From NCBI RefSeq assembly GCF_014201335.1, contig NZ_JACHEB010000004.1, forward strand, positions 124,001-188,000: a stretch of 64,000 bases of DNA. Direction: 5' to 3'. The notes beneath the pieces were generated by a model. It had not been told where the DNA came from. It was given only the letters and a program-made list of their open reading frames with translations, and did not search any database. A program made the translations under genes and the position numbers. Of this stretch, positions 60,940 to 64,000 are shown one piece after another (the first letter of the stretch is position 1; each line of letters begins with the position of its first letter). This DNA comes from Tunturiibacter gelidiferens (GTDB lineage Bacteria; Acidobacteriota; Terriglobia; Terriglobales; Acidobacteriaceae).

Positions 60940-61623
60940 CTAGAAGCGGTAGAAAAAGCCGAATCCGGGCTGGAACTCGGTGGTGTGCTTATCGATGGTC
61001 AGGTAGTTGGTCTCGAAGTCGGGAGCCTTGAAGAACGTCTCACGAAACTCAGCGCGTGCGCCGAAGTGCTTGTTCAACATGTAGTCGCCTCCGACGTTGT
61101 AGTAGTAAGTCGCACGCGCTTGGGGCCCCAGGCCTTCGCCGCCGCCGGGGGTGGGGCGGAAGTCAGTTGTGCCGGCACCCCCACCGATGAAGGGATTGAC
61201 GCCGTGGAACTGACGCTTGGGGTGAACGACGTAGCCAAAGCTGTATTCGGAGGCGTTTTGCTGGACTCCTCCTACCGGCGTAGCACCGAAGGGAGTAAAG
61301 GTCTGGGTGTAGCGGGCGTAGGCGTAGTTGAATTCGAAGCCGACGTAGGGGGAGACGGTGTAACGAATGGTGACGAGCGGGCCTACCGTGTTTCCGGGAT
61401 GAAGGTTGACTGCGGTTGGAACAGTGTTGATGACAACGGTTCCGTTGGAGTCTGTGTTGATGATGGCGGAGGCGGCTACTCCGATGTCGAGACGCTGGAG
61501 TTGACGGTCCAGACCCGAGCTTGGTTGGGTGGCCTGAGCTTTGGCCGTTGATCCTGCCAGGGTGAGCAGCAGGCAAAACAAAACACTCCGAACACAGGAC
61601 GAGCGGGACACATTCAAAATCAA
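60940..61623 (-). CDS. Outer-membrane beta-barrel protein
   Basis: A 227-residue protein. Signal peptide ([19 protein letters not shown]). The mature part has alternating strands such as [44 protein letters not shown] and [10 protein letters not shown], and ends [11 protein letters not shown] with the terminal aromatic signature. The size suggests an eight-stranded OmpA/OmpX-like barrel. It lies between nfeD and slipin, genes that are normally adjacent. The role is unknown. Confidence 0.75.
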   Translation of the reverse strand: MILNVSRSSCVRSVLFCLLLTLAGSTAKAQATQPSSGLDRQLQRLDIGVAASAIINTDSNGTVVINTVPTAVNLHPGNTVGPLVTIRYTVSPYVGFEFNYAYARYTQTFTPFGATPVGGVQQNASEYSFGYVVHPKRQFHGVNPFIGGGAGTTDFRPTPGGGEGLGPQARATYYYNVGGDYMLNKHFGARAEFRETFFKAPDFETNYLTIDKHTTEFQPGFGFFYRF

Positions 61624-61701
61624 GCAAAAACTCCCTTATCGAAACTTTCTATCCTTCCAGTCTACTCTGGCGTGGGGGTGGATGGGGGCTTGGAGGACCC
61701 G

Positions 61702-63018
61702 TCAAACCGGCTTTTGCGCGGGTTCCACGACGAGAACGAGGCCATCCAGATCGCGGACGGAGACCAAAGAACCGACGGCAAGTGATTCCGGGCCGCGCAG
61801 GGAGGCCTGCCAGAGCTCGCCCCGGATCTCCACCTGGCCAGTGGGACAGAGCGGGGTGCGGACGACGGCAGTGCCCCCGATCATGGCTTGCGGTCCAGTC
61901 AGGACCTTGCTGCGGCGGGCGCGGAGGGCTATCCAGGCCAGACCGAAAGAGATCGCTCCGAAGCCAAGGCCTGCGCCCAGGGCCGTCCCGAGATGAACGC
62001 GAAGCTCGGGGATGGGGCCGTCGACCAGGGTGGCCAGGCCAAAGACGAGCGATGCGATGCCTGCGATTGCGAGGACGCCGTGGCTGCCGAACTTTGCTTC
62101 GAGGAGCATCATGACGACGGCTGCGATCAGAAGAACGATGGCCGTATGGCGGACAGGGAGGAGATTCAGGCCGAAGAGACCGAGGAGAACGAAGAGTGTG
62201 CCAATAGAGCCAGGGACGACCGTGCCGGGAACATTGAACTCCAAATAGATGAGAAGGCCGCCGAGGACGAGCAGGAGAACGGCGATGTCGGGGTTGGTGA
62301 GTTTGCTAAGCAAGCGTTCGCGCAGGGAAGGAGCCGTGGCGACGATGGTGGCTCCCTGGAGATGCAGGGTTTGGGTGGTGCCGTCGAAGCGATGGATCTC
62401 GCGGCCGTCGAGAGCTTTCAGCAGGGAGCCGTCGTCGAGTGAGACGAGGTCGATGAGCTTTAGTTTAAGGGCCTCTTCGTCGCTGTAGGACTTCGAGTTG
62501 CGGACGGCGTCTTCGGCGGCTTCTACGTTGCGGCCACGGCGGGATGTGTAGGAGCGCAGGAAGGCTGCGGCGTCATTCTCGATCTTTTGTTTGAGGATGG
62601 GATCGAGCTTGGTGCCTTCGACGATGGGGTGGGCCGCGCCAGCGTTGGTTCCTGGTGCCATGGCGGCGATGTCGGCTGATTCGAGGAGGAAGAAGCCAGC
62701 GGATCCCGCTCTGCTGCCTGTTGGTGAGATGAAGATGATGACTGGGACGGGCGAGTTCTCGATGGCCTGAACCATGACGCGAGTGGATTCGAGTAGACCG
62801 CCGGGTGTGCCCATGGAGATCAAGACTGCCTGGGCGTGGATGCGTGCGGCTTCGCGGAGGCCGCGCTGAAGATAGTCCGCGGTGATGGGCTGGATGGTGT
62901 CGTGGATCGTGAGTTTGACGACGGTGCCGGGAGGGTCAGAGGCGGCGGAGAGCGTTGCTGGAAGAGCACAGCAGATCGCCATCAACAGGGTGAGGGCGAA
63001 TCTGGATATGCGGGTCAT
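61702..63018 (-). CDS. nfeD: NfeD-type ClpP-class membrane serine protease (long form)
   Basis: A 438-residue NfeD1b protein. Signal peptide (ALTLLMAICCALPATLSAA); ClpP-like domain at about 30-210 with AVLISMGTPGGLLESTRVMV and the catalytic Ser S106 in GSRAGSAGFFLLESA; candidate Lys in ILKQKIENDAAAFLRSY (K143/K145). Four or five helices follow (IAVLLLVLGGLLIYLEFNV and on), then an OB-fold NfeD domain (QAMIGGTAVVRTPLCPTGQV). Family members cleave the C-terminus of partner slipin. It overlaps the TPR gene by four bases. Confidence 0.9.
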   Translation of the reverse strand: MTRISRFALTLLMAICCALPATLSAASDPPGTVVKLTIHDTIQPITADYLQRGLREAARIHAQAVLISMGTPGGLLESTRVMVQAIENSPVPVIIFISPTGSRAGSAGFFLLESADIAAMAPGTNAGAAHPIVEGTKLDPILKQKIENDAAAFLRSYTSRRGRNVEAAEDAVRNSKSYSDEEALKLKLIDLVSLDDGSLLKALDGREIHRFDGTTQTLHLQGATIVATAPSLRERLLSKLTNPDIAVLLLVLGGLLIYLEFNVPGTVVPGSIGTLFVLLGLFGLNLLPVRHTAIVLLIAAVVMMLLEAKFGSHGVLAIAGIASLVFGLATLVDGPIPELRVHLGTALGAGLGFGAISFGLAWIALRARRSKVLTGPQAMIGGTAVVRTPLCPTGQVEIRGELWQASLRGPESLAVGSLVSVRDLDGLVLVVEPAQKPV

Positions 63019-64000
63019 TGCAAGTTCTGTCCGCGCGCCAGCAGGGCCTGCCGCATGCCTTGCGCGGCGGTATCCTTCGGCTCGAGCTGGAGTGCTTTGT
63101 TGACATTGGCGGCGGAGGCGGTTGTGTCGTTGGTCTGGAGATCGAGCCGGGCGAGAACAAGGTAGGCGGGGGCGTTGGGGTGGAGTTTGATTGAGCTCTC
63201 TGCCTCTGCGCGGGCCTCGGCTGAGTTTCCACTACGCTCACGCACCTGGGCAAGACCGGCGTGCGCCTCTGCACTGGACCCATCGGCGGCGATTGCGGTC
63301 TGGAACTCCTGTTCGGCTTCAGGAACCAATCCCTGCGCGAGATACTCGTGACCTTGCTTGGTGTACTCGGCCGCCTGTTCAGCGGGTGGCAAAGTGGCCA
63401 GCCGGATCGCACGCATCTGGTCGAGTTGAAAGGCCGCCTGCCGGAAGGAGGCTTCAGAGTAGGTGCGGCGAATGCGCTCGAGCGGATCGAAGTCGGAAGT
63501 AGTCTCGGTGGTGGCTGCGGCATTAGCGGCAGGTGGTGTGCGTCCCGCTGCGATACTGGTCTTGAGCCGTGCCGCTTCGATATCTGCTGGTCTGAGCTTC
63601 AAAGCCAGGTCAACCTCGCGTTTGGCTCCTGCGAAGTCACCCTGACGATACATCGCGACGGCGAGGTTGTAGTGGTAATCCGCGTCGTTAGGATCGGCGG
63701 TTGAGGCGCGCTGAAATAACGGAACGGCGTTGTGGCCCTGGCGACTGGAGGCGACGGCCTGATTGTTAACCACCTCGGGGAGAGGGAGCCGGCTAGCAAC
63801 AAAGGCGAAGGCAGACTCAGCCTCGGCATACTTCGCGGTGTTGAAGCGCGCCAGGCCGATGTAGAAGCTGGCTTCAAGCGCGCGTCGATCAGTTGGAGCG
63901 ATCTTTGCAAGCGTCGCTGCGGCCTGATCGTACTCGCGCTCCGTGTATTGCGCTTTGCCGAGAGCGAGTAGGGCTGCGGGATAGTTAGGATCGGCCACGA
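63015..64000 (-). CDS. TPR-repeat protein, 5' end beyond the window
   Basis: At least 327 residues of tetratricopeptide repeats, reading off the right edge of the window (the first codons seen, TC GTG GCC GAT, are interior or near the start). Repeats include ALLALGKAQYTEREYDQAAA, ASFYIGLARFNTAKYAEAES, DYHYNLAVAMYRQGDFAGAK, LAQGLVPEAEQEFQTAIAAD and AYLVLARLDLQTNDTTASAA. It is probably a periplasmic or envelope scaffold. Its stop overlaps the nfeD start (ATGA), so it belongs to the same operon. Confidence 0.85.
   Translation of the reverse strand, partial: VADPNYPAALLALGKAQYTEREYDQAAATLAKIAPTDRRALEASFYIGLARFNTAKYAEAESAFAFVASRLPLPEVVNNQAVASSRQGHNAVPLFQRASTADPNDADYHYNLAVAMYRQGDFAGAKREVDLALKLRPADIEAARLKTSIAAGRTPPAANAAATTETTSDFDPLERIRRTYSEASFRQAAFQLDQMRAIRLATLPPAEQAAEYTKQGHEYLAQGLVPEAEQEFQTAIAADGSSAEAHAGLAQVRERSGNSAEARAEAESSIKLHPNAPAYLVLARLDLQTNDTTASAANVNKALQLEPKDTAAQGMRQALLARGQNLQ

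Overview
The window looks like a chromosomal stretch from an acidobacterium, most likely the Acidobacteriaceae (Edaphobacter/Granulicella/Terriglobus-like). This is inferred from gene content, not from a marker search. The signs are a ~1,200-residue Oar-type TonB-dependent receptor with an N-terminal carboxypeptidase-regulatory domain, a DUF1844 protein beside a YgfZ protein, KDO synthesis (kdsB, so an LPS outer membrane), a futalosine-pathway-like protein, a ThyX-like double-domain protein and a fairly high GC content. There is no phage, IS element, CRISPR array or rRNA operon. Genes lie on both strands in short operons, with many 1-4 bp start/stop overlaps.

Layout. 1-5.9 kb: the tail of an RNase E/G gene, an outer-membrane barrel, a BcsA-like glycosyltransferase, an MqnC homologue without its Fe-S cysteines, and a VKOR protein. 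6-16.4 kb: a Tat-exported phosphoesterase, a nucleotidyltransferase-like protein, a ribbon-helix-helix-like protein paired with an SRPBCC-like secreted protein, a zinc-ribbon membrane protein, an orphan beta-class DNA methyltransferase with a C13 tract, a PP2C phosphatase, hydroxyacyl-CoA dehydrogenase and MaoC genes, a WalJ-type MBL protein and a rhomboid protease. 16.5-31.6 kb: the TonB receptor, a GAF protein, an XRE regulator, a methyltransferase and an acetyltransferase, FabG, a DUF2071 protein, the ThyX-like protein, a divergent LysR/hydrolase pair, RcnB and a lipoprotein.

31.7-44 kb: recA, an ECF sigma/anti-sigma/Spy-like cassette, coaD, an aminotransferase, GDP-mannose genes (manC, phosphohexomutase, HAD), a kdsB operon with two VOC proteins, tRNA-Met and an S41-like protein. 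44-64 kb: PBP1A, an operon of YgfZ, DUF1844, MBL and RibF, a secreted HExxH metallopeptidase, mtnP plus a PfkB kinase, a membrane glycosyltransferase, a peptidoglycan precursor/recycling operon (dapF-like, ldcA, mpl, plsC), and an envelope operon of TPR, NfeD protease, outer-membrane barrel, slipin and SPOR genes.

Two themes stand out. First, several intact genes encode homologues that lack the catalytic residues of their families: the MqnC-like protein has no radical-SAM cysteines, the DapF-like protein has Ser at both catalytic Cys positions, the S41 protein has lost its Ser/Lys dyad, and the fRMsr-like GAF protein has no cysteine at all. Second, a ~133-nt intergenic element occurs twice in inverted orientation (32845-32979 and 40374-40505). 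It has two conserved blocks separated by exactly 36 nt and a terminator hairpin whose arm can also pair with one block. This is a candidate undescribed RNA or regulatory element.
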